From positions 248,001-312,000 of the forward strand of contig NZ_CP033365.1 in NCBI RefSeq assembly GCF_013170825.1: 64,000 nucleotides of DNA. The letters are read 5' to 3'. The position numbers and the translations under genes were made by a program. Shown piece after piece: positions 24,727-33,631 of the stretch. Origin of the DNA: Mesorhizobium sp. NZP2298 (GTDB taxonomy: Bacteria; Pseudomonadota; Alphaproteobacteria; Rhizobiales; Rhizobiaceae). Position 1 is the first letter of the stretch, and each line of letters opens with the position of its first letter. The notes below the pieces were generated by a model. That model worked only from the letters and a program-made list of their open reading frames with translations, was not told the DNA's origin and searched no databases.

Positions 24727-25998
24727 TTGAAAACAGACATGTTCGAAGCCTTTAGCAGCGGCCGCTTTTCCGGCCGCTCTCGGCTCGTGGCCAGCTGCCT
24801 TGCGGCGTCGCTCGCTTTTCTTCCCCGGATCGCCGCGGCCGAGGAATACCATCTCGGCTCGCAGGACAAGCTCACCATCCGCATCGCCGAATGGCAGACC
24901 GTGGAAGGCACGTTCCGCGACTGGTCGGCGGTGAACGGCGAATACACGGTCGGCCCGGGCGGAACGCTGTCGGTGCCTTTTGTCGGCGAGTTGCCGGCGG
25001 CCGGCAAGACCACGGCGGAAGTCGCTGCGGCAATCGGCGAGGCGCTGCAGCACAAGCTCGCCCTGTCGGACAAGCCCGAAGCCTCGGTCGAAATGGCGCA
25101 ATTCCGGCCATTCTACATTTCGGGTGAAGTGCAGAATCCCGGCCAATTCCCCTATGTGCCCGATCTGACGGTGCTGAAAGCGCTTAGCGTCGCCGGCGGC
25201 ATCAGGCGCAATACCGACTACGGTCCCCAGCTCGGCAAGGACCTGGTCACCGCCAAGGGCAATTTCGATATTTCCGACGACCAGCGCGTGCGGCTGCTCG
25301 TCAGGCGCGCCCGCATCGATGCCGATCTGGCCGGCAAGACGAGCTTCGAAGCGCCGAAGGAGGTCGAGGGCGACCCAAGGCTGCCGACCATCGTCAATGA
25401 CGAGATGACGATCCTGACCGCCGACCAGAAGGCGCTGAAGCTGAAGCTTGAGGCGCTCGACGATCTCAAGGGTGTCCTGCAGGCCGAAATCGAATCGCTC
25501 CAGAAGAAGATCGCCAACCAGCAGAAGCAGGTCGACCTGGCGCAGCAGCAGCTCGCCAGCATCGGTCCGCTGGCGCAGAAGGGCCTGGTCGCCAATGCGC
25601 GGCTTCTGGATTCGCAGCAGTCCGTTACCGACCTGCAGGGCAAGATCCTCGACTACGAGACGGCCATCCTTACCGCCAAGCAGGCGATCAGCAAGGCGAC
25701 GCAGGACGCCATCGATGCCCAGAACACGTTGAGCTCGAGCCTCGCCGCCGACCGGCAGCAGACCGAAGCCGACCTGAACGAGGCCGCGTTGAAGGTGAAT
25801 ATGCAGAGAGGCCTGATAGCCCAGGCCAGCGATCCCGCGACGACGGCCACCATCACCAACGACCAGCAGCCTACCCTGCTCTATTCGCTGGTGCGCAATG
25901 TCGACGGCAAGACCAGCGAAATCGCCGCCAAGGAAGACACGCTGGTGCTGCCCGGCGATGTGATCAAGGTCAAGCTGGCGCCGCTGGCCAGCCAGTAA
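24727..25998 (+). CDS. exoF: ExoF polysaccharide export protein (OPX/Wza-like)
   Basis: A 423-residue exported protein: signal peptide ending near FLPRIAAA, a polysaccharide-export domain (LGSQDKLTIRIAEWQ, residues 45-60), SLBB-type domain (YISGEVQNPGQFPY, near 135) and a long coiled coil (about residues 240-360, LEALDDLKGVLQAEIESLQ onward). It is thought to form the periplasmic/outer-membrane export path for succinoglycan. The frame opens at TTG 24727; an ATG four codons later (24739) is an alternative. It is 72 bp downstream of exoY, and a strong terminator follows at 26053. Confidence 0.9.
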   Translation: MKTDMFEAFSSGRFSGRSRLVASCLAASLAFLPRIAAAEEYHLGSQDKLTIRIAEWQTVEGTFRDWSAVNGEYTVGPGGTLSVPFVGELPAAGKTTAEVAAAIGEALQHKLALSDKPEASVEMAQFRPFYISGEVQNPGQFPYVPDLTVLKALSVAGGIRRNTDYGPQLGKDLVTAKGNFDISDDQRVRLLVRRARIDADLAGKTSFEAPKEVEGDPRLPTIVNDEMTILTADQKALKLKLEALDDLKGVLQAEIESLQKKIANQQKQVDLAQQQLASIGPLAQKGLVANARLLDSQQSVTDLQGKILDYETAILTAKQAISKATQDAIDAQNTLSSSLAADRQQTEADLNEAALKVNMQRGLIAQASDPATTATITNDQQPTLLYSLVRNVDGKTSEIAAKEDTLVLPGDVIKVKLAPLASQ

Positions 25999-26052
25999 GC
26001 CTCGGGACTTCGGCGCCATCAAGCGCTTCGATCCGTATTCAGGGAATCCCCA

Positions 26053-26083
26053 CCTCCGCCAGGCCCGCCTGGTGGAGGTTTTT
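26053..26083. terminator. Rho-independent terminator after exoF
   Basis: Stem CCTCCGCCAGG / CCTGGTGGAGG (one G-T wobble), four-base loop, then TTTTT at 26079-26083. It is clear and well formed on the plus strand and separates exoF from convergent exoQ. Confidence 0.9.
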
Positions 26084-26158
26084 ATTGACGCGATTTTCGG
26101 GCCGCCAAACGATTGGAGCGTTTCGCGGAAATGGCGAACCGCTCTATCTCCTTATTTT

Positions 26159-26230
26159 AACGCAACTCCCAAGAGAAAACGCTACGCGCTTTTCCCGGGC
26201 AAACCGCTCATACTTTTTCTGGAATTGCTC
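26159..26230. repeat. Short intergenic repeat at the 3' end of exoQ
   Basis: The block AACGCAACTCCC...CTTTTTCTGGAATTGCT ends a few bases after the exoQ stop. A related block lies at 42744-42792 at the 3' end of an aldehyde dehydrogenase gene. Its inverted ends suggest an RNA hairpin. Confidence 0.5.
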
Positions 26231-26234
26231 CAGT

Positions 26235-27545
26235 TCACGATGCGTCGGCGGCCGGACGACCGACATGGCGGGGCCAGGCTGGCTCGCCCCGTGCCGCATC
26301 CGCCGGCTCGAAAGCCGGCGACCACCGCGTGCGGGTGACAGGCAGCCGGGCCAGCTTGAAGTAGCTGAAATACATCAGGAAGGAGCCCATGATGTAGGGA
26401 TTGAGGATCTCGACCTCGACGAAGGAGCGGATAAGCAGCAGCACCATCACGCCGAAGAGAACCACCGATTCCGACTGCCATGCCTTGAAGATCACCGTCG
26501 AGACATGGCCGTAAAGCGTGCGCAGCATGATCAGCGATACCATCGCCGCTCCGGTGAAGCCGAGCTCGACAAGCGCCTCGACATAGGTGTTGTGGAAATG
26601 GAAGCCGGTGCGGGTGGTGATGTAGAATTCGTTCCACAGCCGCTCGGCCTCGGCAAAACCCTGCACCCAATAGGCGGCATAACCGACGCCGAGGATCGGC
26701 GAGCGCTGCGCGGCGTTCCAGCCCTGCTCCCACAGATAGGTCCGCCCGGTGAGGGTCGAATCCTTGCCGAAAAGGCCAAGCACGAAGTCCATGAGCCCGA
26801 GATTGAGTGCAACGAAGGCCACCACGACGATCAGGCCGGCGCCGACCAGGAAGATCACCCGGCGATAGCGCCGTGACAAAAGCTTGGTCATGGCAAGAAG
26901 CGCGATCAGCGCCAGGACCGCCGGTATCGAGGCCATCGAGGTGGCGGAATGCGAGACAACCAGCACATAGGCCGACAACAGCACGACGGGCACGGTCAGG
27001 ATGAAGCTCTGCCGGCCACGCCGCAGGAAAGCAAGGAATACCACGGAGAAATAGATGCCAAGGGAGCCGACAAAGCCGATCTGGTTCTTGGAGGCAAAAG
27101 CGCCGACAAAATTGTAGGTGCCATCAAGCACGTCCTCGGAATAGCCGCCGACCTTGAGCGAATAGAGGAGGACGAAGAATATCCCGATCAGCGCGCCCAG
27201 CGTCAGGGTCCGCACGCTGACGGTGCGCGCAGCGACATAGGCACAGGCGATGTGGGAAAGGTACTGGATCGCCGTCCTGGCGGTGATGCCGGGTGCCTGC
27301 GACCAGAAGACGGAGAAGCAGACATAGGCCGCGAACAGCAGCGGCAGCCAGGCGCTGGACAGCTGCCGCAGGAAGCGCCGGTAGTCGACCAGAATGAGCG
27401 GAAGCCAGACGGCGTAATAGGCAAGGACCAGCACCTGGCCGAAAATGACGGAATAGGAGAACGCCCAGATCGAGACGGCAACGGCAAACGCGCCATAGAC
27501 CGAGTTCTTCTCGGGATCGACCAGCAGGGACTTTGGAATCTTCAT
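26235..27545 (-). CDS. exoQ: ExoQ-like polysaccharide polymerase (Wzy type)
   Basis: A 436-residue membrane protein with about 10-12 hydrophobic segments and the O-antigen ligase/Wzy periplasmic loop, including LTGRTYLWEQGWNAAQRSPILGVGY split across residues 255-285 and FHFHNTYVEALVELG near 310, both family hallmarks. ExoQ polymerises lipid-linked octasaccharide units into high-molecular-weight succinoglycan. ATG 27545 begins MKIPKSLLVD; 18 upstream codons were rejected. It is convergent with exoF and has a TGC-N3-GCA box about 100 bp upstream. Confidence 0.88.
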   Translation of the reverse strand: MKIPKSLLVDPEKNSVYGAFAVAVSIWAFSYSVIFGQVLVLAYYAVWLPLILVDYRRFLRQLSSAWLPLLFAAYVCFSVFWSQAPGITARTAIQYLSHIACAYVAARTVSVRTLTLGALIGIFFVLLYSLKVGGYSEDVLDGTYNFVGAFASKNQIGFVGSLGIYFSVVFLAFLRRGRQSFILTVPVVLLSAYVLVVSHSATSMASIPAVLALIALLAMTKLLSRRYRRVIFLVGAGLIVVVAFVALNLGLMDFVLGLFGKDSTLTGRTYLWEQGWNAAQRSPILGVGYAAYWVQGFAEAERLWNEFYITTRTGFHFHNTYVEALVELGFTGAAMVSLIMLRTLYGHVSTVIFKAWQSESVVLFGVMVLLLIRSFVEVEILNPYIMGSFLMYFSYFKLARLPVTRTRWSPAFEPADAARGEPAWPRHVGRPAADAS

Positions 27546-27639
27546 CTCAGAGTCCCGTCGACGCGCCCCAAGCCCGGCAGGCCGCAAGCCGGCCGGCATA
27601 TCCGCGAACAGGGGCGTGCAATAAACCGCATCTCCATTG

Positions 27640-27668
27640 TGCAGTGCAATATAAACTATCGCACCGCA
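27640..27668. promoter_or_regulatory. TGC-N3-GCA box upstream of exoQ
   Basis: TGC-AGT-GCA at 27640-27648 and a near-match CGC-ACC-GCA at 27660-27668 lie about 100 bp before the exoQ start, in the 222-bp gap to the SDR gene. It is the rightmost clear box of this type in the window. Confidence 0.5.
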
Positions 27669-27767
27669 TGCTCAATGGCAAATCCGGTCACCTTGTCTTA
27701 CATCGGCGCGAACGGGGAGAGGTCAGCCGGCACACAGCACGCTCGCGCCGATCAGGCGAGGAGAACG

Positions 27768-28595
27768 CTACCACAGGGCTCCGCCGGTGACCTGTATGTT
27801 TTCCATGGTGATGCCTCTGGCGAGATCCGAGCACAGGAATACCGCCAGAGCGGCTATCTCCTGCGGCTGCAGCATGCGCTGCTGCGGGTTGCCCCTAGCA
27901 ATCTCGGCCATTGCTTCTTCGGCCCTCCGCCCCTTGCCCTCGCGCTCGACGACTTGCGCCACATTGCGTCGCATCAGTTCGGTCTCGACCCATGTCGGGC
28001 TGATCATAACGCAGGTGACGCCGTGCGCGGCCCCTTCCAGGGCCACGCAGCGGGTGAGGCCGAGAAGTCCGGCCTTGGAAGCGCAATAGGCGGGGTTATC
28101 CTTCCAGCCGACGGAAGCGGCGGTCGAGCCGATGTTGACGATGCGCCCCCAGCCGCGCTCGATCATGCCGGGAAGCACGGCGCGGGTAGCGCGGAAGGCG
28201 CCGGTCAGGTTGGTGTCGACGATCTTGTCCCACAGCGCATCGGAATGGCCGCAGACCGGCTGCTCGGTGGTGGTGCCGGCGGCGTTGACCAGTATGTCGG
28301 CAGGGCCGATGGCGGCTTCGGCTTCGGCCACGAAACGGTTGGTGATCTCACTGTCGCGGACATCGAGATGAGCGGCCCGAACCCTGGTGCCATGGGCTGA
28401 CAGGGCCGATCGCACGCGCTCAATTTCGTCGGCGCCCGGATAATAGGCGGCATCGGATCTGTCGGTGTCCGCAGGCGCGATATAGGAGCCGACGGCAACA
28501 TTGGCGCCGGCTTGCGCCAAGGCCGTCGCAATGGCGAAACCCATGCCCGAAAACCCGCCGGTGACGATCGCGCCGCGGCCGGAAAGGTCTGTCAT
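27768..28595 (-). CDS. Short-chain dehydrogenase/reductase
   Basis: A 275-residue SDR: cofactor loop TGGFSGMG at 12-19, NAAG near 105, and the active-site Ser with Y-x3-K in YCASK near 178. The text resembles 3-hydroxybutyrate/acetoacetyl reductases. It is the last gene of the acx operon, 76 bp after acxC. Acetone carboxylation yields acetoacetate, so an enzyme that interconverts acetoacetate and 3-hydroxybutyrate would make sense, but specificity is inferred from context only. Confidence 0.72.
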   Translation of the reverse strand: MTDLSGRGAIVTGGFSGMGFAIATALAQAGANVAVGSYIAPADTDRSDAAYYPGADEIERVRSALSAHGTRVRAAHLDVRDSEITNRFVAEAEAAIGPADILVNAAGTTTEQPVCGHSDALWDKIVDTNLTGAFRATRAVLPGMIERGWGRIVNIGSTAASVGWKDNPAYCASKAGLLGLTRCVALEGAAHGVTCVMISPTWVETELMRRNVAQVVEREGKGRRAEEAMAEIARGNPQQRMLQPQEIAALAVFLCSDLARGITMENIQVTGGALW

Positions 28596-28671
28596 CGCGT
28601 GGTTCTCCGTTGGTTTGGGCAGGCAATCAGGTCCGGGAGTATTTGTCGACGCGGTTCGCGGCTTCACCCCC

Positions 28672-29157
28672 TCAAAGAGGCTTGCCCAGCCATTCGCGAT
28701 AGAAGCCTTCAAGATCCGGTTCGAAATCGTGCACGATGGGATAGCCGGGTGCCGCCGCTTCGACCTCGTGCATGGTGCCGCACTCAGGGCAGATGAATTC
28801 GCGAATCTCCATCCATTGCGGATCGGGGATATCGCTGTTGGGGTAGATTTCGCGCAGCGATTCCTCGGTGTTGCGCACGATGATCGAAGCCTTCAGCTTC
28901 CAGTTCTTGCGATAGTCGCCGAAGGAATGGCCGCATTCGCAGCGTGTCACCCTCTCGTCGCCGCTCTGGCAGATGAAGAGATGATCCGAGACCGGCAACA
29001 GGATCGGATCCTTCCAGCCGACGCGGTCCTGCAGCACCGCGACATATTTGAAGAAGCGGTCGTCGTCCTTGTAGGCGCTCATGACGCGGCGCGTCTGCGG
29101 CCAGGGCAGCGTGCCCGCGACCAGATCGGCGATGACTTCCTTGCTGTACGAGGTCAT
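28672..29157 (-). CDS. acxC: Acetone carboxylase gamma subunit
   Basis: A 161-residue protein of the acetone carboxylase gamma family. Two CxC/CxxC pairs are visible (RCECGHSFGDYRKNWKL and FICPECGTMHEVE), consistent with metal binding. The ATG overlaps the alpha-subunit stop (ATGA). With the alpha and beta subunits it forms the cytosolic enzyme that carboxylates acetone to acetoacetate using ATP and bicarbonate. Confidence 0.9.
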   Translation of the reverse strand: MTSYSKEVIADLVAGTLPWPQTRRVMSAYKDDDRFFKYVAVLQDRVGWKDPILLPVSDHLFICQSGDERVTRCECGHSFGDYRKNWKLKASIIVRNTEESLREIYPNSDIPDPQWMEIREFICPECGTMHEVEAAAPGYPIVHDFEPDLEGFYREWLGKPL

Positions 29158-31358
29158 GGCTTTGCTCCCGGCATGAAGATCGATTTGGCGTCGACGTTCC
29201 AGAAATCGCTGAATTCCCTGGTGAAGCGCGACGACAGCTTGATCGCGCTGGCATACATTTTCTTCACCTCCGGTGCGAAGTCGGCCTTTTCGACACGGCC
29301 GCGTTCGGTCGCGATCCACTCCGAGACCGGCCTTGCCTGCGCCAGCCGCCTGGCGCGCATCTCGGCGCGATGACGCTTGGTGGCCTCGAGATTGGCGACG
29401 GGATAGCCGTCCTCATCCTCATCCAGCATGATGCCGAAGATGCCCTCGGCCGCTTCCTTGGTCAGATAGCCGTTCTCGACATCCATCGCCGTCTTGATCG
29501 GGTCGCGCTCCAGCACGTCGCCATAACCGCCGCCACCATTGTAGGAATGGGTGAAGACGTCGCCGGTCTTGTGCGGGGCGGTGATATAGGGCCCCTCCAT
29601 CGTCACGTGCTCGCCCTGCAGCCGGACTTCGAGTTCGGAGCGATGCGGGTTGGTGCCGGTGTGGTGCGCCAACGGCGCCCGTTTTTCGGCGAGTTCGAAG
29701 ATGTTTGAATCGCGTACCGCGCGATGCTTCTGGCAGGTCGGCGCCGGATAGCCGCCACACATGCCGCCATTGTCGAACACACGGGAGGAATGCTCCGATG
29801 TGACCAGCCTGAGATGGTCGGTCTTGCTGACCAGCCATGTCGACAGGAAAGAGCAGCCGCCGCGATATTTGCCGGCGCCGCCGGAATTGGGAACGATCGA
29901 GCGGCCTATATAGACCATCGGCATGCTCTGTTCCCAAATCTCGATGTTTCCCATGTCGGATTCAGGGTTCCAGCCGACATAGGCCGTGTCCAGCCCATCC
30001 TTGATCGCCAGCGCGCCGGAACCGGCGGCAGCACATTCGAAATGCGCCATGCCGAACAGCTTGCCGTACTGGCTGGTGCCGCCCATCTCGATCATCGGGC
30101 TGTTGACCTGGCCGACGAAGGCCTCCTCGACAAAACCGCGGCCGATGAAGGAGCGCGACAAAAGCCGCTGGAACACGCCATAGGCAGGAAGCAGCAGGGC
30201 CCATGAGGTGGCGGTCGCAACCATCTCGTTGTCGGGGTTGGTCCAGGTGCCGTGCGGCAGTTTCAGTTCGGTCGCCATCCAGGCGCCGTCATTGACCAGG
30301 CCTTCGAAATTCATGTGCTGGGTGAGCGTCACGAACATGCCGCCATCCATTCCGGCCGGCGTGCAGTTCATCGAATGGTAACCCCAGGGCTGCGTGCCTT
30401 CGAAGTCCATGATGATCTTGCCGTCGGTGGTGATCTCCATCTCGATCGGTATGTTGTAGAGCCAGTCGGGATCGCCGAGCGGCTGGTAGCCCGGCTTGCC
30501 CTTGGTGACGTGGCCGTAGAAGGTGTGGCCGCGATAGATGCCGGGCACTGTCAGCTGGCGCGTGCGGGCGAGCTGCGCGCGGCGGCCTTCCTCGATGAAC
30601 TCCTTCGACACCTGCATCCAGTAGTCGAGGCCGATCTCGTCGATCAGCGCCTTGACGCTTTCGCGCATGTCGATGCAAGAGGCGACCTTGGCCTTCTCGT
30701 CGAGCACCCAGTAGATCGGCATGCGCAAATTGCGCTCGCAACGGATGACATAGTCGCGGCGGATCTCGTCGTTCTCGCCGACCTTTTCGGCGCAGACGAA
30801 AAGACCCTCGGTGAAGCGCTCCTGCGCCAGTGCCACGTCGCCGCCGGGCGTGATGCCGCCAGCCTCGAGTTCGTGGCAGACCGCGCCGGCCCAGCCAACC
30901 AGCTTGCCCGAATGGAAGATCGGCACAACGTCCATCACGTCGGGCACCTGCACCGTGCCGATGAAGGCATCGTTGTTGGCGAAGATATCACCGTCGCGGA
31001 TGCAAGGGTTCTCTTCGTAGCCGTTGCGGATCATCCATTTGATGAAGCGGCTCATCGTGTGCACATGCACCATGATGCCGTTGGAGAGCGCGATCGCATC
31101 GCCTTCCGGCGTGTAGATGGCGACGACCATTTCACCGACTTCACGCACGCCGGGCGAGGCGGAGATGCGACGGGCCATCTCGCGTGCCGAGACGCAGTAG
31201 GCGCGCAGCTTGGTGTGCAATGTTTCGAACTTCAGCGGGTCCTGGTTGCGCAGTTCGAGCTCGGTGATGCCGTCATAGCAGCCGGTCTCTTCCATGAGTC
31301 GTTCGGATTCGATCAGCCTTTCGCGGATGCGGAGCGCGGAGGCGGGTTTGTCCAGCAT
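29154..31358 (-). CDS. acxB: Acetone carboxylase alpha subunit (hydantoinase B family)
   Basis: A 734-residue HyuB/N-methylhydantoinase B-like protein of the expected length. Conserved parts include EGDAIALSNGIMVHVHTMSRFIKW split near residues 90-110, DIFANNDAFIGTVQVPD, and KYRGGCSF further on. ATG 31358 (MLDKPASALRIRERL) is chosen over a longer frame that starts inside the beta-subunit gene. It lies 14 bp after the beta subunit. The alpha subunit carries the Mn site and carboxylation chemistry in the known enzyme. Confidence 0.92.
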   Translation of the reverse strand: MLDKPASALRIRERLIESERLMEETGCYDGITELELRNQDPLKFETLHTKLRAYCVSAREMARRISASPGVREVGEMVVAIYTPEGDAIALSNGIMVHVHTMSRFIKWMIRNGYEENPCIRDGDIFANNDAFIGTVQVPDVMDVVPIFHSGKLVGWAGAVCHELEAGGITPGGDVALAQERFTEGLFVCAEKVGENDEIRRDYVIRCERNLRMPIYWVLDEKAKVASCIDMRESVKALIDEIGLDYWMQVSKEFIEEGRRAQLARTRQLTVPGIYRGHTFYGHVTKGKPGYQPLGDPDWLYNIPIEMEITTDGKIIMDFEGTQPWGYHSMNCTPAGMDGGMFVTLTQHMNFEGLVNDGAWMATELKLPHGTWTNPDNEMVATATSWALLLPAYGVFQRLLSRSFIGRGFVEEAFVGQVNSPMIEMGGTSQYGKLFGMAHFECAAAGSGALAIKDGLDTAYVGWNPESDMGNIEIWEQSMPMVYIGRSIVPNSGGAGKYRGGCSFLSTWLVSKTDHLRLVTSEHSSRVFDNGGMCGGYPAPTCQKHRAVRDSNIFELAEKRAPLAHHTGTNPHRSELEVRLQGEHVTMEGPYITAPHKTGDVFTHSYNGGGGYGDVLERDPIKTAMDVENGYLTKEAAEGIFGIMLDEDEDGYPVANLEATKRHRAEMRARRLAQARPVSEWIATERGRVEKADFAPEVKKMYASAIKLSSRFTREFSDFWNVDAKSIFMPGAKP

Positions 31359-31372
31359 GGCGTTCGCCCTTC

Positions 31373-33514
31373 TCAAGCGTGGGTGTAGTGCAGCAGCGTC
31401 CATTCATCGACATGGACACGGTCTTGCGGGTGAACGACCAGCGTTGTCGCCGGGTGTTCGATGATGGCCGGGCCGATGACCTCGTGGCCGGGCCGCAGAA
31501 GGTCCATCTCGTAGAGATTGGCCTTGTGCCAACGTCCGCCAATATAGGCATCGCGAACGCCCTTGCGGGCGGACGCCGGATCCGACTTGCCTAGCGGGCG
31601 CTTGAGCAGCACCGGCTTGACCTTGTCGGCGGTGGCGATGAGGCCGAGCTCGGTGATGGAGAAACCGGCTTCGCCATAGCGCGAGACGCGATGGTTGACC
31701 TTGGCGTAGACCGCCTCGAACTCGTCGATGACCCTGCGCATGTCGTCGGCCGATTGGATGGCCGACAGCGGCGCCATCACCTCGACGTCCTCGAGCTGGC
31801 CGGTGTAGCGCATCATCAGGAACGGCACGGTCCTGATCTTGTCGCGCGCATGGCCGTCCTCGATCATCTCGTCGACCGCCGCCTTGGTGAGGTCGTCCCA
31901 GACATTGGTGACCTTCTTGCCGAAGGCGAGCAGTTCGTCATCGCTGGCGCGTGCGCCGATGTCGTGCTGCGTCGACACGGAATGTCGACGCATGAAATCG
32001 GCGGTGGTGCAGCCAAAGGCCGAGAAGGCGGCGGCAAACTGGAAGGTGATGATGTCCTTGAAGCCGATGCCCCTGGAGCAGCCGGCCAGATGCAGCGGAC
32101 CTGAGCCGCCATAGGACAGCAGCGTGAATTCCGAGGGATGGATGCCTTGGCCGGAGATGACGCGGCGCAACGCATTGTTGGCGTCGGCCTCCAGCATGTC
32201 GATCATGCCTTCGGCAGCCTCCTCTACACCGACGCCAAGCAGGCGTGAGCACTTTTCCTCGAAGGCCGCCCTGGCCTTCTCGACCTGCAGCACGACCTTG
32301 CCGCCGAGGAAATAGTGCGGGTTGAGGCGGCCGAGTATGGCGTCGCAATCGGCGATGGTCGGCTCCGTGCCACCCTTGGCGAAGCAGATCGGGCCGGGAT
32401 CAGAGCCGGCGCTTTCCGGCCCGAGCGAGACTTTCTTGGTCAGCGGGTCGACCTTCAGGATCATGCCGGCACCGGCGCCGATCGTATCGAGATGCAGCGT
32501 CGGGACGTTGAGCTTGAAGCGGTCCATCAGCGGCTCGTTCTCGATCCGGGTCTGGCCGCGGGTGATGACGCCCATGTCGAAGGAGGTGCCGCCCATATCC
32601 GAGCAGATCAGCGAATCGTTGCCGATCAGCTTGCCGACATAGGCAGCGCCGAGGATGCCGCCGATCGGGCCGGAGATCATGGTCTCGTGCAGGCGCGGGT
32701 GGTTGATGGAGGTCAGACCGCCGAAGGAGAGCAGCGTCTGCACGCCGTATTTGAAGCCGTATTTCTTCGCGACGTCCTCGATGCCCTTGAGTTGCTTGCG
32801 CCCGCGCGAGGTGGCATAGGCTTCGATCAGCACCGAGTTCAGCCGCGACTGCTCGCGGATGACCGGGCGCACCTCATGGCTGGTGTAGACGCGGATATCG
32901 GCACCGGCGGCAGCGACCTCCTCGCGGCAAATCTCGGCGATGCGCTTCTCGTGCACCGGATTGACGTGCGAGAAGATCGTCATGATGCAGATGCCCTCGA
33001 CCTTGTCGGCGATGAGCTTCCTGGCGGCGGCAACGACCTCATGTTCGTAGAGCGGCAGGATGATGTCGCCGAACTGGTCGATGCGCTCGGTGACCCCATG
33101 GGTGCGGCGGCGCGGCACAAGCGGATCGGGGTGCTGGTGCGTCACCGCATGGAGGCGGTCGGCATAGGAATAGTCGGCCCAGGCCTGCAGGCCGCGGCCC
33201 ATCAGGATCATGTCCTCGAGGCCCTTGGTGGTGATCAGGCCAAGCCGGCGGCCGGTGCGCGACAACAGCGTGTTGAGCATGCCGGTGCCGGAATAGAGCA
33301 CCACGTTCACGCCTGAAAACAGCTGTTCCAGCGAGATGCCCCAGGCGTCGGCCGCATCCTCCGCCGAGGCGAGGAAACCCTCGGCCTCGTTCTTCGGCGT
33401 GGTCGCCGACTTGCCGATCTTGAAGTGGCCGTCCTGATCGACAAGGATGGTGTCGGTCATGGTGCCGCCGGCGTCGATGCCGATGACGATGGGGTTGGTA
33501 GTGATCTGGTCCAC
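31373..33514 (-). CDS. acxA: Acetone carboxylase beta subunit (hydantoinase A family)
   Basis: A 713-residue HyuA-like ATPase subunit. The actin-like phosphate loop VIGIDAGGTMTDTILVD is at residues 10-26 and a second ATP-site stretch CSDMGGTSFDMGVI is near 300. The start is GTG 33514 with a purine-rich AAGG upstream. It hydrolyses ATP to activate substrate in the alpha2beta2gamma2 acetone carboxylase. It is the first gene of the operon acxA-acxB-acxC-SDR and divergent from a LuxR-type regulator. Confidence 0.92.
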   Translation of the reverse strand: MDQITTNPIVIGIDAGGTMTDTILVDQDGHFKIGKSATTPKNEAEGFLASAEDAADAWGISLEQLFSGVNVVLYSGTGMLNTLLSRTGRRLGLITTKGLEDMILMGRGLQAWADYSYADRLHAVTHQHPDPLVPRRRTHGVTERIDQFGDIILPLYEHEVVAAARKLIADKVEGICIMTIFSHVNPVHEKRIAEICREEVAAAGADIRVYTSHEVRPVIREQSRLNSVLIEAYATSRGRKQLKGIEDVAKKYGFKYGVQTLLSFGGLTSINHPRLHETMISGPIGGILGAAYVGKLIGNDSLICSDMGGTSFDMGVITRGQTRIENEPLMDRFKLNVPTLHLDTIGAGAGMILKVDPLTKKVSLGPESAGSDPGPICFAKGGTEPTIADCDAILGRLNPHYFLGGKVVLQVEKARAAFEEKCSRLLGVGVEEAAEGMIDMLEADANNALRRVISGQGIHPSEFTLLSYGGSGPLHLAGCSRGIGFKDIITFQFAAAFSAFGCTTADFMRRHSVSTQHDIGARASDDELLAFGKKVTNVWDDLTKAAVDEMIEDGHARDKIRTVPFLMMRYTGQLEDVEVMAPLSAIQSADDMRRVIDEFEAVYAKVNHRVSRYGEAGFSITELGLIATADKVKPVLLKRPLGKSDPASARKGVRDAYIGGRWHKANLYEMDLLRPGHEVIGPAIIEHPATTLVVHPQDRVHVDEWTLLHYTHA

Positions 33515-33576
33515 GGGTCGCCTTCCCTCTTCGAGAATGACCGCAGGCTAGATTCGATCGCGCGGATCGCGCCATA

Positions 33577-33588
33577 TGCCTAAAGGCA
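33577..33588. promoter_or_regulatory. Inverted repeat in the acx/LuxR divergent promoter
   Basis: TGCCT-AA-AGGCA sits in the 117-bp gap between acxA (GTG 33514) and the LuxR-type gene (ATG 33632). Its symmetry and place suit an operator of that regulator. Confidence 0.4.
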
Positions 33589-33631
33589 CAATGACGAGCG
33601 GGGGACTCGTCACCGACAAAGAGGCATGCGC

